From Halarchaeum nitratireducens (GTDB lineage Archaea; Halobacteriota; Halobacteria; Halobacteriales; Halobacteriaceae), in contig NZ_BMOQ01000008.1 in NCBI RefSeq assembly GCF_014647155.1, positions 1-64,000 of the forward strand: 64,000 nt of DNA. Direction: 5' to 3'. Positions within the stretch are counted from its first letter, which is position 1; every line of letters starts with the position of its first letter. Below the pieces are notes generated by a model. That model saw only the letters and a list, made by a program, of their open reading frames with translations, was not told where the DNA came from and ran no database searches. Shown here one piece after another: positions 50,965 through 60,170 of this stretch. A program made the translations under genes and the position numbers.

Positions 50965-52077
50965 ATGAGCAAGGTCTCTGACATCCTCGCACAGCGCCGC
51001 TCGGAGTGGGGCGAGTGGTACGCGAACTCGAAACTCGCCGGCGTCGCGCTCGGGAGCCTCGGGATCCTCCTCGGCGCGACCCTGTTACAGGTGAGCTTCG
51101 GCGCCTATCCGCTCACGCTCGCCGAGGCGTGGCACACCGTCTTCGACCCCGAGATCGTCCTCAGCCTCAGCGCGTGGCGCGCGTTCCTCCTCGGCGGCGG
51201 CATCCCCGAGTGGTTCACGCGCCAACAGCTCATCGTCTGGAACATCCGCCTGCCGCGCATCCTCGTCGGCGTCCTCGTCGGCGCGAACCTCGCGGTCTCC
51301 GGCGCGATCTTCCAAGTCGTCACGCGGAACGAGCTCGCGAGCCCGTACGTGCTCGGCATCAGCGACGGCGCCGGCCTCGTCGTCCTCGTCACGCTCACCT
51401 TCATGTCGAGCTACCTGCCGCTGCTACCGATGCTCGCCGCCATCGGCGGGACGATCGCGTTCCTCATCGTCTACCTGATCGCGTGGAAGAACGGCACGTC
51501 GCCCGTTCGACTCGTCCTCGCGGGCGTCGTCGTCGGGACCGTGTTCAGCTCCGTCCAGCGTGCGCTGTTCTTCTTCATCGACGACCTCAGCGTCGTCATG
51601 TCCGCCCAAGCGTGGCTCTCCGGGTCGCTCCTCGGGACGGACTGGGGGCAGGTGCGCATCGCGCTCCCGTTCACCGTCCTCTCGATGGCGCTTGCGCTCG
51701 CCGTCACCCGCGAACTCGACGTCCTCCTCCTCGGCGAGGAGACAGCCTCCTCGCTCGGGATGCCGGTCGAGAAGATCCGCTTCGCCGTCGCGGGCATCGC
51801 CATCCTCTCGACGGCCGCCGCCATCGCCGTCGCGGGACTGGTGGGGTTCGTCGGCCTCATCGTCCCGCACATGGTGCGCAACATCGTCGGCAGCGACTCC
51901 AAGCGCCTCTTACTGGGGTGTCTCTTCCTCGGGCCGGCGCTCCTCGTCGGCGCCGACGTCGGCGCGCGCCTCGCGCTCAGCCCCATCCAACTCCCGGTCG
52001 GCATCATCACGGGCCTCGTCGGCGGCCCCTACTTCCTCTACCTCATGCGCAAAAAGGAGGACTTGGGGTCGGTCTGA
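50965..52077 (+). CDS. FecCD-family siderophore permease
   Basis: 370 aa with about ten helices. NIRLPRILVGVLVGANLAVS GAIFQ is the FecCD signature; ASPYVLGISDGAGL and AGLVGFVGLIVPHMVRNIVG are conserved loops that contact the ATPase. Functions as a dimer in the inner membrane with a FecE-type ATPase, whose gene should follow but is degraded. Confidence 0.9.
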   Translation: MSKVSDILAQRRSEWGEWYANSKLAGVALGSLGILLGATLLQVSFGAYPLTLAEAWHTVFDPEIVLSLSAWRAFLLGGGIPEWFTRQQLIVWNIRLPRILVGVLVGANLAVSGAIFQVVTRNELASPYVLGISDGAGLVVLVTLTFMSSYLPLLPMLAAIGGTIAFLIVYLIAWKNGTSPVRLVLAGVVVGTVFSSVQRALFFFIDDLSVVMSAQAWLSGSLLGTDWGQVRIALPFTVLSMALALAVTRELDVLLLGEETASSLGMPVEKIRFAVAGIAILSTAAAIAVAGLVGFVGLIVPHMVRNIVGSDSKRLLLGCLFLGPALLVGADVGARLALSPIQLPVGIITGLVGGPYFLYLMRKKEDLGSV

Positions 52078-52112
52078 CGGGGGACACGTTCCAGACATCA
52101 TTCATACGATAC

Positions 52113-52439
52113 ATGCACACCAAGGTTGACGAACGCACTCGACCGTCCGAAACGACACCAGACCCAGCTTTCAGCGTTACCGACCTCGACATCGGCTGTC
52201 TTGGGCTGACCGATCCGGTCATCGACGGCGAACCCGTCCGGGTTCCACCGACTGTTCTCACCACGTTCATCGGACCGAACAAGCTCAGGAAGCGCACGCT
52301 CCTGCGGGGGATCGCCCACCAGCTCACGTCCGAGGGAGCGATCGGCTCGCTCCACTTGATCGAGGACGACGAGACCACCGGTTCCGAAACACTGGTGGAC
52401 CGCGACCGCTCGGCCGACGACTCGGGTGTGGGTGCGTGA
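52113..52439 (+). pseudogene. Degraded FecE-like ATPase N-terminus
   Basis: MHTKVDERTRPSETTPDPAF, SVTDLDIGCLGLTDPVIDGE, TTFIGPNKLRKRTLLRGIAH. The GPNxxGKST Walker A appears as GPNKLRKRTLL, without the phosphate-binding loop, and the signature and Walker B parts are missing. It starts where the FecE gene would start. So the uptake system lacks its own ATPase in this window. Confidence 0.55.
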
Positions 52440-52444
52440 CCACG

Positions 52445-53152
52445 ATGGCCCGCTCCGATGACGCGTCCGATCGCCCGCCCGTCCTCGAGACGGACGCTCT
52501 CACGTATCGGCTCGGGGACCGGACCGTGCTCGACGCCGTCTCCGTCGCGGTGGCGGACGGCGAAACGCTCGCGGTCGTCGGACCGTCCGGCGCCGGGAAG
52601 TCGACGTTGCTCCGCTTGCTCGTCCGACTGGACGAACCGGACGCCGGCACCGTTCGCTTCGAGGGCCGCGACTATCGGACGCTCGACCCGCGGACACTCC
52701 GCGAGCGGGTGGGACTCGTCCCGCAGCAGTCAGCACTCGTTGACGGCACCGTCCGCGAGAACATCACGCTCGGCCCGCGGCTCCGCGATGAGCCGGTCGA
52801 CGACGCGGCGGCGGAGCGACTGCTCGTGCGGCTCGGCCTCTCGGGCACGATGGAGCGCGACGTCAATGCGCTCTCCGGTGGCGAAGCACAGCGGGTGGCG
52901 CTCGCGCGAACGCTCGTGAACGACCCGGACGTGCTCCTCCTCGACGAACCGACCGCGAGCCTTGATGCAGACACCGAGGCGACCGTCGAGACCGTTCTGT
53001 CCGACCTCGTGGACGAGCATTCGCTTACGGCTGTCGTCGTGACGCACGATATCGCGCAGGCGGCGCGGCTCGCTTCGGACGCGCTCGTCTTCGACGGTGA
53101 TGGCGGCGTTGAGCGCGAATCGACCGCTCGTCTCGCGGAGGTCGACGAGTGA
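52445..53152 (+). CDS. fetA: ABC ATPase of FetA type
   Basis: 235 aa from ATG 52445. Walker A VVGPSGAGKSTLLRLL, Q-loop VGLVPQQSALVDGTV, signature LSGGEAQRVALARTL, Walker B PDVLLLDEPTASLD and switch His VVVTHDIAQAA are all intact. It overlaps the FetB-like permease by 4 bp. FetAB exports iron in Escherichia coli and helps against iron stress. Weak possibility that it also drives the upstream permease, whose own ATPase is broken. Confidence 0.85.
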   Translation: MARSDDASDRPPVLETDALTYRLGDRTVLDAVSVAVADGETLAVVGPSGAGKSTLLRLLVRLDEPDAGTVRFEGRDYRTLDPRTLRERVGLVPQQSALVDGTVRENITLGPRLRDEPVDDAAAERLLVRLGLSGTMERDVNALSGGEAQRVALARTLVNDPDVLLLDEPTASLDADTEATVETVLSDLVDEHSLTAVVVTHDIAQAARLASDALVFDGDGGVERESTARLAEVDE

Positions 53153-53943
53153 TCGACTCCCCACTCTTTGATCCGGCACTTATGCGTGGACTGGAGCAGG
53201 TCGCCGCGGCGCTCGTGCTCGCGGCCGTCGTCGTCGGGATCGTCTCGCTGCGCGGTCTCGCGCTCGAACGCGAGTGGGGACTCGCGATTGGGCGCGGCTT
53301 CGTCCAGATCATGCTCATGGGCTCGGTGATCGCGCTTCTCCTCTCGGTTCCGGTCGCCGCGAGTGCGTTCGTCATCCTCGGGATGATGCTCGGTGGCGCA
53401 TGGATCGCTCACTCTCGCGCGGGTGAAATCCCGGGTGCGTTCCGAATCGCGACGGCCGGCATTGTTCTCGGCGCCGGCGTGGTGATCGTCGTGATGACGG
53501 CTGTCGGCGCCATCGAAGCGAGAGTCCGCGACCTCGTGCCCGTCGGGAGCATGATCGTCGCGAACGGGATGAAGGCGAGTTCGCTCGCGCTCGATCGCTT
53601 CGGCGACGAGGTTGAGACCCACCGTGAGGAGATTGAGGCGACGCTCGCGCTCGGCGTCACGCCCTCGCGGGCGATCGCTCGGCACGTCGAGCGTGGCGTT
53701 CGGGCAGCGCTTATCCCGACGGTTGATTCGATGCGCAGCCTCGGCTGGGTGTGGATCCCCGGACTGATGACCGGGATGATCCTCTCCGGCGAAGACCCGA
53801 TCTACGCGGCCGAGTACCAGTTCGTCGTGATGGCGATGATCTTCGCCGCTGCCGGCCTCGCCAGTCTTACCTGTGGTGCCCTCGTCGAGCGCTACGCGTT
53901 CACCGACGCCCACCAGCTCCGCTCGTTCCATGGTGAGTCGTGA
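53149..53943 (+). CDS. fetB: FetB-family (UPF0014) permease
   Basis: 264 aa with seven helices. RGFVQIMLMGSVIALLL, GMMLGGAWIAHSRAGEIPG, VPVGSMIVANGMKASSLALD, EATLALGVTPSRAIARHVER, WVWIPGLMTGMILSGEDPIY are UPF0014 hallmarks. GTG 53149 or ATG 53182 start. With the ATPase upstream it forms an iron exporter opposite in direction to the uptake system, a sensible pair in one iron cluster. Confidence 0.85.
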   Translation: MIDSPLFDPALMRGLEQVAAALVLAAVVVGIVSLRGLALEREWGLAIGRGFVQIMLMGSVIALLLSVPVAASAFVILGMMLGGAWIAHSRAGEIPGAFRIATAGIVLGAGVVIVVMTAVGAIEARVRDLVPVGSMIVANGMKASSLALDRFGDEVETHREEIEATLALGVTPSRAIARHVERGVRAALIPTVDSMRSLGWVWIPGLMTGMILSGEDPIYAAEYQFVVMAMIFAAAGLASLTCGALVERYAFTDAHQLRSFHGES

Positions 53944-54153
53944 GGCACGCCGAACGCTCGTGGCGATCGGGACGCGGTCCGACGTGGCTTTGACGCGTGA
54001 CGCGACCGCAGGTGTGAACGGTGCTGAGGTCATCTGTCAGAACGTATCTCCCAGCCCTTCCGAGGATAGGAGCAACGGCTGGTTGGCACAACCATTGACG
54101 GACCTGTTTGTTGACATCCCACCTGCGCTGAAGCGCGGAGAGAATGTCAATCG
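53944..54153. other. No intact gene
   Basis: A frame from 53930 reads MVSREARRTLVAIGTRSDVA and ends ALKRGENVNR but partly overlaps fetB and has no recognised family. Probably not a gene. Confidence 0.35.
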
Positions 54154-54747
54154 CTAGTCGGTCGCCACCGACTCGGGCTCCGTCGACCCGCCCGCGCCGG
54201 ACGTGACGGTCTCGTCGACCTGCGTGTAGACGAGGACGAACCCGACGACGGCGAGCGCCGCTCCGAGCGCGAACGGCGCGGCGTACGTCGTGCCGAACGG
54301 CACGTGGATCTCGACGAGGTAGCCGGCCGAGAGCGGGCCGACCGCGGTTCCGAGACCGAACGCCATCGTGAGCACGGAGAGCGTCGTCCCCGAGTTCCGG
54401 CCGCGGGCCAGGTCGCCCGCCAGCGCCATCGCTGGCGCGAACACCGCCGCCGCGGCGATTCCCTGTACGAAGCGCGCGAGGGCGAGGCCGAGCGGCGTCG
54501 TGACGATTCCCTGCGCGAGCACCGACGGGACGAGCACGACGAGCGCCCCGAGGATGAACGGCTTGCGGCCGTACCGGTCGCTCATCGATCCGATGACGGC
54601 CTGGAAGAGGACTTGGGCGAGAACGAACGCGGAGAACTCGATACCGAACAGGAACGCCGTCTGGTCGAGCGTCGCGTTGATCTGCGTCTCCAGCGGTTCG
54701 ATCATCGCCATCCCGATGGACTTCGCGACGGCGGTCCCTCTTCCCAT
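54154..54747 (-). pseudogene. MFS transporter, C-terminal half only
   Basis: 197 aa. FLFGIEFSAFVLAQVLFQAV, IGSMSDRYGRKPFILGALVV (the motif A of the second half), LARFVQGIAAAAVFAPAMAL, FGLGTAVGPLSAGYLVEIHV, YAAPFALGAALAVVGFVLVY: six helices and a tail. MFS proteins need twelve. The upstream half is absent, so this is a truncated gene. Confidence 0.65.
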
Positions 54748-54759
54748 GGGGGACTTCTC

Positions 54760-55206
54760 GACGATCCCCTCACTGATGTAGCCGTAGACGCTGCTATCTG
54801 GACCTCTGACGTAGAGTAGGCGACACGGTCATCTTCAGCGAGTTCAGAGGCCACCACACCGGGTTCGGTATACTTCGACGAGGGCGTACTCGGAGCCCCT
54901 GACTCACCTAGTTCCGAATCTGTCTCGACGAGTCCTCCTCGTCGACAGTCGATTTGCTCAAGGACCTCGTAGGATTCGAGCACGACACTCTCAGATCTGT
55001 GGTTGAACCACTCACGGAGAGCAGTTTCAATTCGATCCTGGGTCGCGTCCTGTCGCCGCTCGATATCGAGTTAGTGGCGTTTGGTTTCTCGTTACTTCGA
55101 TGGAGAGGGGCGGAACTCAATTTCGAGCAGGTATCGATGTTGTGCGTCAGATTGAGCAATCTGCTCATAAGAGAGTGTCTGGTCTCCAATTGCGAACTCG
55201 CCCATA
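54760..55206 (-). pseudogene. Broken gene of unknown function
   Basis: MGEFAIGDQTLSYEQIAQSD, AQHRYLLEIEFRPSPSK ends in a stop; a second frame continues LDIERRQDATQDRIETALRE, WFNHRSESVVLESYEVLEQI. Together they resemble one protein split by an indel. Not recognised. Confidence 0.4.
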
Positions 55207-55390
55207 TACGTACTTATCTGAACAGACAACGTTGATTAACGTTACTAATACCTGATAAAATTATGGATTTAACCGAATACCGGATACTGGGTCGGGATGT
55301 CTCTCCGGCGCTCTATACGTTGGAATTTGGCTCCTCAGAGGCTCTAGTCGGCTCTTTTGGCCCACTACGGTAATTCTCTGACACACTCGA

Positions 55391-56026
55391 TCAGCTCTTC
55401 TTCGGTAGTCCAGCTGTAGAGCGGTCCACGTCCCAGAGCATGTCGAAAATCGCAGTTTGCATTCCGCTGTATAGTTTTTCGAGATTGACGCCGGTGTCGA
55501 CCTCGTCGGAGCTGACGGACTCATACTCACGCTTGAGGACGTACGTTTTCGCGAAGTACTCCTTGAGCACCGTGAAGTAGCCCTGTTCGATCAGGAACCC
55601 ACCTTGGTCGTGTTCGGTGACGCCTACGATGTAGTCGGTGTAGTCCGCTAAGATTCGGAACTTGAGGTAGGTATTCACCCATTCGCTTCGGATATCGACT
55701 ATCAGGAAGGCGTAGGTGTCTGCGCGGCGATTGAGGCGGTCCTTGACGAGTTGGAGTCGGTGAATCTCTGGTCGACCGTAGCTTCCGAGGACGAAGTAGG
55801 CGCGTTCAGTCGTGAAGATCGGGGTGAGTTCTGCGATACTCTGTTTGAGGGCCTCGTATTCGCTGGGAGTGAGGGATGTTTCGTGGAGATACTCCTCGGC
55901 TTTCTCCGCGAGTTCCTCGGCGAGGTAGTCAACCGTCTCTTCGAGACTCCTACTGGAAAGAAGTCCGTCTAGCGGGATGAATCTAGTGCTGGCGCAGCAC
56001 TGTAGCCTATCAGCGGAAAAGCCCAT
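55391..56026 (-). CDS. Hypothetical protein with Rossmann-like core, 211 aa
   Basis: ETVDYLAEELAEKAEEYLHE, TERAYFVLGSYGRPEIHRLQ, LVKDRLNRRADTYAFLIVDI, DYTDYIVGVTEHDQGGFLIE, YFTVLKEYFAKTYVLKREYE. The series FVLGSYG ... AFLIVDI ... YIVGVTEH-GG---E resembles nucleotide-binding Rossmann (TIR/SLOG/deoxyribosyltransferase-like) folds of defence effectors, but there is no proof. The 5' end may begin at an internal Met. Confidence 0.4.
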   Translation of the reverse strand: MGFSADRLQCCASTRFIPLDGLLSSRSLEETVDYLAEELAEKAEEYLHETSLTPSEYEALKQSIAELTPIFTTERAYFVLGSYGRPEIHRLQLVKDRLNRRADTYAFLIVDIRSEWVNTYLKFRILADYTDYIVGVTEHDQGGFLIEQGYFTVLKEYFAKTYVLKREYESVSSDEVDTGVNLEKLYSGMQTAIFDMLWDVDRSTAGLPKKS

Positions 56027-56362
56027 GTAGCGGACAGTCTCAATCTCGTCTAGTGCGTCAGTTGCGACGTGACCAGTTCACTAGACATCTCGCCCATCCC
56101 GCGCCGTCCGTCGTAATCGACGGCGGCCGAATATCCTCATTGAGTGCCACCAGTAGATCGCGAGCGTATTCTCACTACGCGCACCGCAGTAGTTGAGGCT
56201 GGGCCACTCAATGCATATGATCCCAATCCTTGAGTACCTCAAGTTTAGTTGTATTACATCAATCGAGTTGGGAAGGATTTATGTGGCAGCTCCTACCACC
56301 AGATATTGCGGTCAAAATCGAGAGACACCACATATGGGGTTAAGACCCTGGAGGATTAAGCA
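56027..56362. promoter_or_regulatory. nrd promoter region with two NrdR-box-like sites
   Basis: CCACCAGATATTGCGG (56296-56311) and ACACCACATATGGGGT (56325-56340) each fit the consensus acaCwAtATaTwGtgt at most positions and lie 29 bp apart, close to the 31 bp usual for NrdR pairs. TTTATG at 56279 is a TATA-like box. GGAGG at 56349 fits the GTG 56363 start. Confidence 0.5.
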
Positions 56363-56860
56363 GTGGCAACTATGAACTGTCCGGACTGCGGGAACGAGCG
56401 AACACGCGTCATCGATACAGGGGCTAGTGCCGACGGAACCTCTGTCCGACGGCGCCGCGAGTGTCAACGCTGTTCGTTCCGCTTTACGACCTACGAACGT
56501 CCGGAGTGGGAGTCCCTCCAAGTGAAAAAACGCGACGGAACCATCGAATCTTTTGACCGACAGAAACTCCGCGCAGGCATCGAGCGAGCCGTTGAGAAGC
56601 GGGATGTGACCGAGACAACAGTGACTGCTCTCGTTGACGATATCGAGAGCGAACTGCAAGGTCGAGAGGCACGTATCGTCTCTTCGAGTCTCATCGGTGA
56701 ACTCGTCTCCGAGAACCTCCGCACGCTCGATAAGATAGCCTACATTCGATTCGTCTCCGTTTACAAAGCATTCTCTGAGCCGGAGGAGTTCCTGAGAGAA
56801 CTTGATGCAGTCCTAGATGCAGAACTCGATGACTTCGAAGCCTCGAACGGTTCACTATGA
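56363..56860 (+). CDS. nrdR: Ribonucleotide reductase regulator NrdR
   Basis: 165 aa. MNCPDCGNERTRVIDTGASA, RRRRECQRCSFRFTTYERPE is the Cys4 zinc ribbon; FDRQKLRAGIERAVEKRDVT, KIAYIRFVSVYKAFSEPEEF the ATP-cone. NrdR binds dATP/ATP and represses nrd promoters. GTG 56363 sits 9 nt after GGAGG; ATG 56372 is the family start, so either is possible. First gene of the nrd cluster, 133 bp from nrdB. Confidence 0.85.
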   Translation: MATMNCPDCGNERTRVIDTGASADGTSVRRRRECQRCSFRFTTYERPEWESLQVKKRDGTIESFDRQKLRAGIERAVEKRDVTETTVTALVDDIESELQGREARIVSSSLIGELVSENLRTLDKIAYIRFVSVYKAFSEPEEFLRELDAVLDAELDDFEASNGSL

Positions 56861-56993
56861 CACAAACACACGCAAATCAAACGAATGTTCGGTCGATTCT
56901 CGACCGGGCGAGCATGGCCCACGTCCAGACGTACAGCGAACGGCGGAAACAGAAACCAACCAACAGAGGACGACTCCTCCGGAGTACGTGCCA

Positions 56994-58004
56994 ATGACTG
57001 AAAACGAGACCACAGGTGGGGATCCAGAGCCCGACATCTTCTCCGAACGAACGCATCTCAAACCGTACGAATACCCCGACGTCCTCGAATACAAAGACGC
57101 GATACGGAACAGCTACTGGGTTCACACGGAGTTCAACTTCTCAGGAGACGTTCAAGACTTCAAGGTCAACACGACTCCCGCCGAGAAGACCGTCATCAAG
57201 CGGACGATGCTGGCCATCGCGCAGATCGAGGTCCAGGTCAAGACGTTCTGGGCAGACATCTACGACGAGATGCCCAAAGCAGAGATCGGGAATGTCGGCA
57301 TGACCTTCGCCGAGAGTGAGGTCAGACACATGGACGCGTACAGCCACCTCCTCGACATCCTCGGAATTGCGGAGGACTTCGAGGAGGTGACCGACGTCCC
57401 CGCGATCGAGGAGCGGATCGGCTACCTCGACGAATACCTCGAGAAGACCGAGAGCGACGACACACAGGAGTACGTGATGAGTCTCCTCCTGTTCTCCACG
57501 TTCGTTGAGCACGTCTCGCTGTTCTCGCAGTTCCTCATCATGACGAGCTTCGACAAACACGAGAAGAAGTTCAAGGGGATCGCGAACGCCGTCGAAGCGA
57601 CCAGCAAGGAGGAGCAGATTCACGGCCTCTTCGGTGTTGAACTCGTGGAGATGATCCGCGAGGAGAATCCGGAGCTCTTCGACGAGGACTTCGAAGCAGA
57701 GATCCAAGCGGCCTGTCAGCAGGCGTTCGAGGCGGAGATGAAGATCCTCGACTGGATCTTCGGTGAGGGCGAACTCGAGTTTCTTCCCCGGGCGCACGTC
57801 AATGCGTTCCTGCGGGATCGGTTCAACCAGAGCCTCGAGAACGTCGGTGTCGAGCCGATATTCGACCCGGACGACGACCTGCTCGAGGAGACGCGGTGGT
57901 TCGACGAGGACATCATGATGACGAAGGACAACGACTTCTTCAGCAAGCGATCGACCACGTACAATAAGCACGCGCAGAGCGTCACCGCGGAGGACATGTT
58001 CTAA
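56994..58004 (+). CDS. nrdB: Ribonucleotide reductase small subunit (class I)
   Basis: 336 aa from ATG 56994. Metal ligands and radical site: IAQIEVQVKTFWADIYDEM (Glu), FAESEVRHMDAY with E-x-x-H-x-x-x-Y (Glu, His, Tyr radical), TFVEHVSLFSQF (Glu), SKEEQIHGLFGVE (Glu, His). The C-terminal FFSKRSTTYNKHAQSVTAED docks to the large subunit. With the large subunit it makes dNTPs aerobically. The start 2 nt before nrdA's neighbour shows an operon. Confidence 0.9.
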   Translation: MTENETTGGDPEPDIFSERTHLKPYEYPDVLEYKDAIRNSYWVHTEFNFSGDVQDFKVNTTPAEKTVIKRTMLAIAQIEVQVKTFWADIYDEMPKAEIGNVGMTFAESEVRHMDAYSHLLDILGIAEDFEEVTDVPAIEERIGYLDEYLEKTESDDTQEYVMSLLLFSTFVEHVSLFSQFLIMTSFDKHEKKFKGIANAVEATSKEEQIHGLFGVELVEMIREENPELFDEDFEAEIQAACQQAFEAEMKILDWIFGEGELEFLPRAHVNAFLRDRFNQSLENVGVEPIFDPDDDLLEETRWFDEDIMMTKDNDFFSKRSTTYNKHAQSVTAEDMF

Positions 58005-58006
58005 CG

Positions 58007-59701
58007 ATGGCACAAGCAGACACAGCACTCGACGACGTACACGAACAGCACGACGAACCGTTCTACTGGCTGAACGAGGATAGCAGGGCGTTCCTCGACG
58101 AGGGGTACCTGCTCGAGGGCGTCACCGCCGAGGAACGGGTCAGGGAGATCGGCGAGCGAGCGGAAGAAATCCTCGACGACGACGGCTTCGCGGACAAGTT
58201 CTACGACTACATGAGTCGGGGCTTCTACAGCCTCGCGAGTCCGATCTGGTCGAACTTCGGTCTGGACCGCGGCCTGCCCATCAGCTGCTTCGGGAGCTAC
58301 ATGGAGGACAACATGGAGAGCATCCTCTACACGCAGGCCGAAGTGGGCGAGATGACCAAGCTGGGCGGCGGGACCAGCGGCTACCTCGGCGAGATCCGGC
58401 CCCGAGGCAGTCCGATCACGAACAACGGCAAGAGCAACGGGAGCTACAGCTTCACCGAGCTGTTCGACACGATCATCAACGTCGTCAGCCAGGGGGAGAC
58501 GCGACGCGGCCAGTTCGCGGGGTACATCGACGTCGAACACGACGACCTGGACGAGTGGCTCAACATCAAGACTGAAGGCGACCCCATACAGGACATCTAC
58601 TACGGCGTCATCATCGGTGACGACTGGTTCCAGGCGATGGTCGACGGTGACGAGGAGAAGCGAGAGACGTGGGCAGAAATCATCGAGACGCGGATCAACA
58701 TCGGTGTCCCGTACATCATCTTCCGCGACAACATGAACGACGGGAAGCCGCAGGTCTACAAGGACAAGGGCTACGAGATCAACGCCTCCAACCTGTGTAC
58801 CGAGATCGCGCTGCCGGCCACACCAGACGAGAGTTTCGTCTGTTGTCTCTCGTCGATGAACGCGCTCCACTACGACGAGTGGAAGGACACCGACGCAGTC
58901 GAGACGCTGACGCGGTTCCTCGACGCCGTCATGGAGGAGTTCATCCAAGAGGCGGAGGGGACGCAGTTCATGGAACGCCCAGTGCGGTTTGCGAAACGGC
59001 ACAGGGCGATCGGTATCGGCGTCCTCGGCTGGCACAGCTACCTCCAGAGCGAGATGATTCCGTTCGACAGCATGGAGGCGATGGAGAAAAACGAGGCGAT
59101 CTTCCGCACCATCAAGGAGCGAAGTTACGAGGAGAGTCGTCGGCTCGCCGAGGAGTTCGGTGAGCCGGAGGTGCTTGAGGGCTACGGTCGCCGGAACGCG
59201 ACGACGATGAGCGTGGCCCCGACGAAATCCAGCAGTGTCATCCTCGGGCAGGTCAGTCCGAGCATCGAACCGCTCAAATCGAACTACTTCGTCCGCGACG
59301 GTGCGAAGTTGAAATCGACGCAGAAGAACCGGTTCCTCGAGGCGATACTGAAGCAGCGAGGAAGAGATGAGCGCGAGGTCTGGGACAGCATCGCACAGAA
59401 CGACGGGAGCGTGCAACACCTCGACTGCCTGACCGACGAGGAGAAGGAGGTGTTCAAGACCTTCGCTGAGATTCCACAGATGGCGATCATCAACCAGGCA
59501 GCGCAGCGGCAGAAACACATCGATCAGTCACAGAGCCTGAATATCTCGATTGATCCGAGCGAAGTGAGCGTCAAGGAGATCAACCAGCTCTACATCGAGG
59601 CCTGGAAGAAGGGGGTGAAGAGTCTCTACTACCAACACAGCGTGAACGCCGCACAGAAGTTCAGCCGAGACATCCTCGAATGCAAGGCCTGTGAGAGCTG
59701 A
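58007..59701 (+). CDS. nrdA: Ribonucleotide reductase large subunit (class I)
   Basis: 564 aa, short because the N-terminal ATP cone is missing. Active site: GLPISCFGSYMED (Cys 1), INASNLCTEIALP (N-x-C-x-E), ESFVCCLSSMNAL (Cys), and the redox tail ECKACES (CxxC). QGETRRGQFAGYIDV and PRGSPI bind effector and phosphates. It reduces ribonucleotides using the radical from NrdB. nrdB ends 2 nt upstream. Confidence 0.9.
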   Translation: MAQADTALDDVHEQHDEPFYWLNEDSRAFLDEGYLLEGVTAEERVREIGERAEEILDDDGFADKFYDYMSRGFYSLASPIWSNFGLDRGLPISCFGSYMEDNMESILYTQAEVGEMTKLGGGTSGYLGEIRPRGSPITNNGKSNGSYSFTELFDTIINVVSQGETRRGQFAGYIDVEHDDLDEWLNIKTEGDPIQDIYYGVIIGDDWFQAMVDGDEEKRETWAEIIETRINIGVPYIIFRDNMNDGKPQVYKDKGYEINASNLCTEIALPATPDESFVCCLSSMNALHYDEWKDTDAVETLTRFLDAVMEEFIQEAEGTQFMERPVRFAKRHRAIGIGVLGWHSYLQSEMIPFDSMEAMEKNEAIFRTIKERSYEESRRLAEEFGEPEVLEGYGRRNATTMSVAPTKSSSVILGQVSPSIEPLKSNYFVRDGAKLKSTQKNRFLEAILKQRGRDEREVWDSIAQNDGSVQHLDCLTDEEKEVFKTFAEIPQMAIINQAAQRQKHIDQSQSLNISIDPSEVSVKEINQLYIEAWKKGVKSLYYQHSVNAAQKFSRDILECKACES

Positions 59702-59909
59702 TCTCCCATTGATCGGTATGATAGAGTAGTCCATGTAAACTACGCCACCCTGTTTGTACTGCTCTGTCGAATAGCGATCTCTGAGGTGGGTAGAGGCGAG
59801 ATCGGTGTTGAAACAACCAGTCTCTGCTATCCATACGGCGACTCAATCTCAGACCTCGTATTCAATCACCGCTATTCAACAGAGCAGTTTGTACCGTATT
59901 CTGCTTGAG
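59702..59909. other. Intergenic, no gene seen
   Basis: AT-rich trailer after nrdA; nothing recognisable. Confidence 0.35.
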
Positions 59910-60170
59910 CTAGCTATCGCCGTCGAGATACCGGGCGTATTCCCAAATGCGTTCGTCGAAATCGTCGCAGGTCGGCTCTCGGTCGACGTCGTCGGGGCCG
60001 ATCCCGGTCCAGTCGTCACAGCGGTCGTCGTCGGACCACTCGGCGAACCGCTTGAGCTCGCGCGCGACGTTGCATCGATGGTTCTCGCCGTCACCACGTT
60101 CTCCGTATCCTGAAATAGCGTTTGAAAGAACTCGCGAGAGATCGCTCAGTGGGTATAATCGGGGGTTCAT
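59910..60170 (-). CDS. Hypothetical protein, 86 aa
   Basis: MNPRLYPLSDLSRVLSNAIS, GYGERGDGENHRCNVARELK, RFAEWSDDDRCDDWTGIGPD. Acidic, no recognised family. The ATG overlaps the preceding gene's stop (CATGA), so they formed an operon. Confidence 0.45.
   Translation of the reverse strand: MNPRLYPLSDLSRVLSNAISGYGERGDGENHRCNVARELKRFAEWSDDDRCDDWTGIGPDDVDREPTCDDFDERIWEYARYLDGDS

Noticed and set aside
51006-52439. Long Arg-rich open frame over the FecCD permease
   Set aside because: Composition is an Arg/Pro/His shadow of the permease; only its last part (from ATG 52113) looks protein-like and is called separately.
58001-59518. Long open frame on the minus strand opposite the RNR large subunit
   Set aside because: It is the GC-rich antisense shadow of nrdA: no family motif, whereas the plus strand has the full set of RNR active-site motifs.
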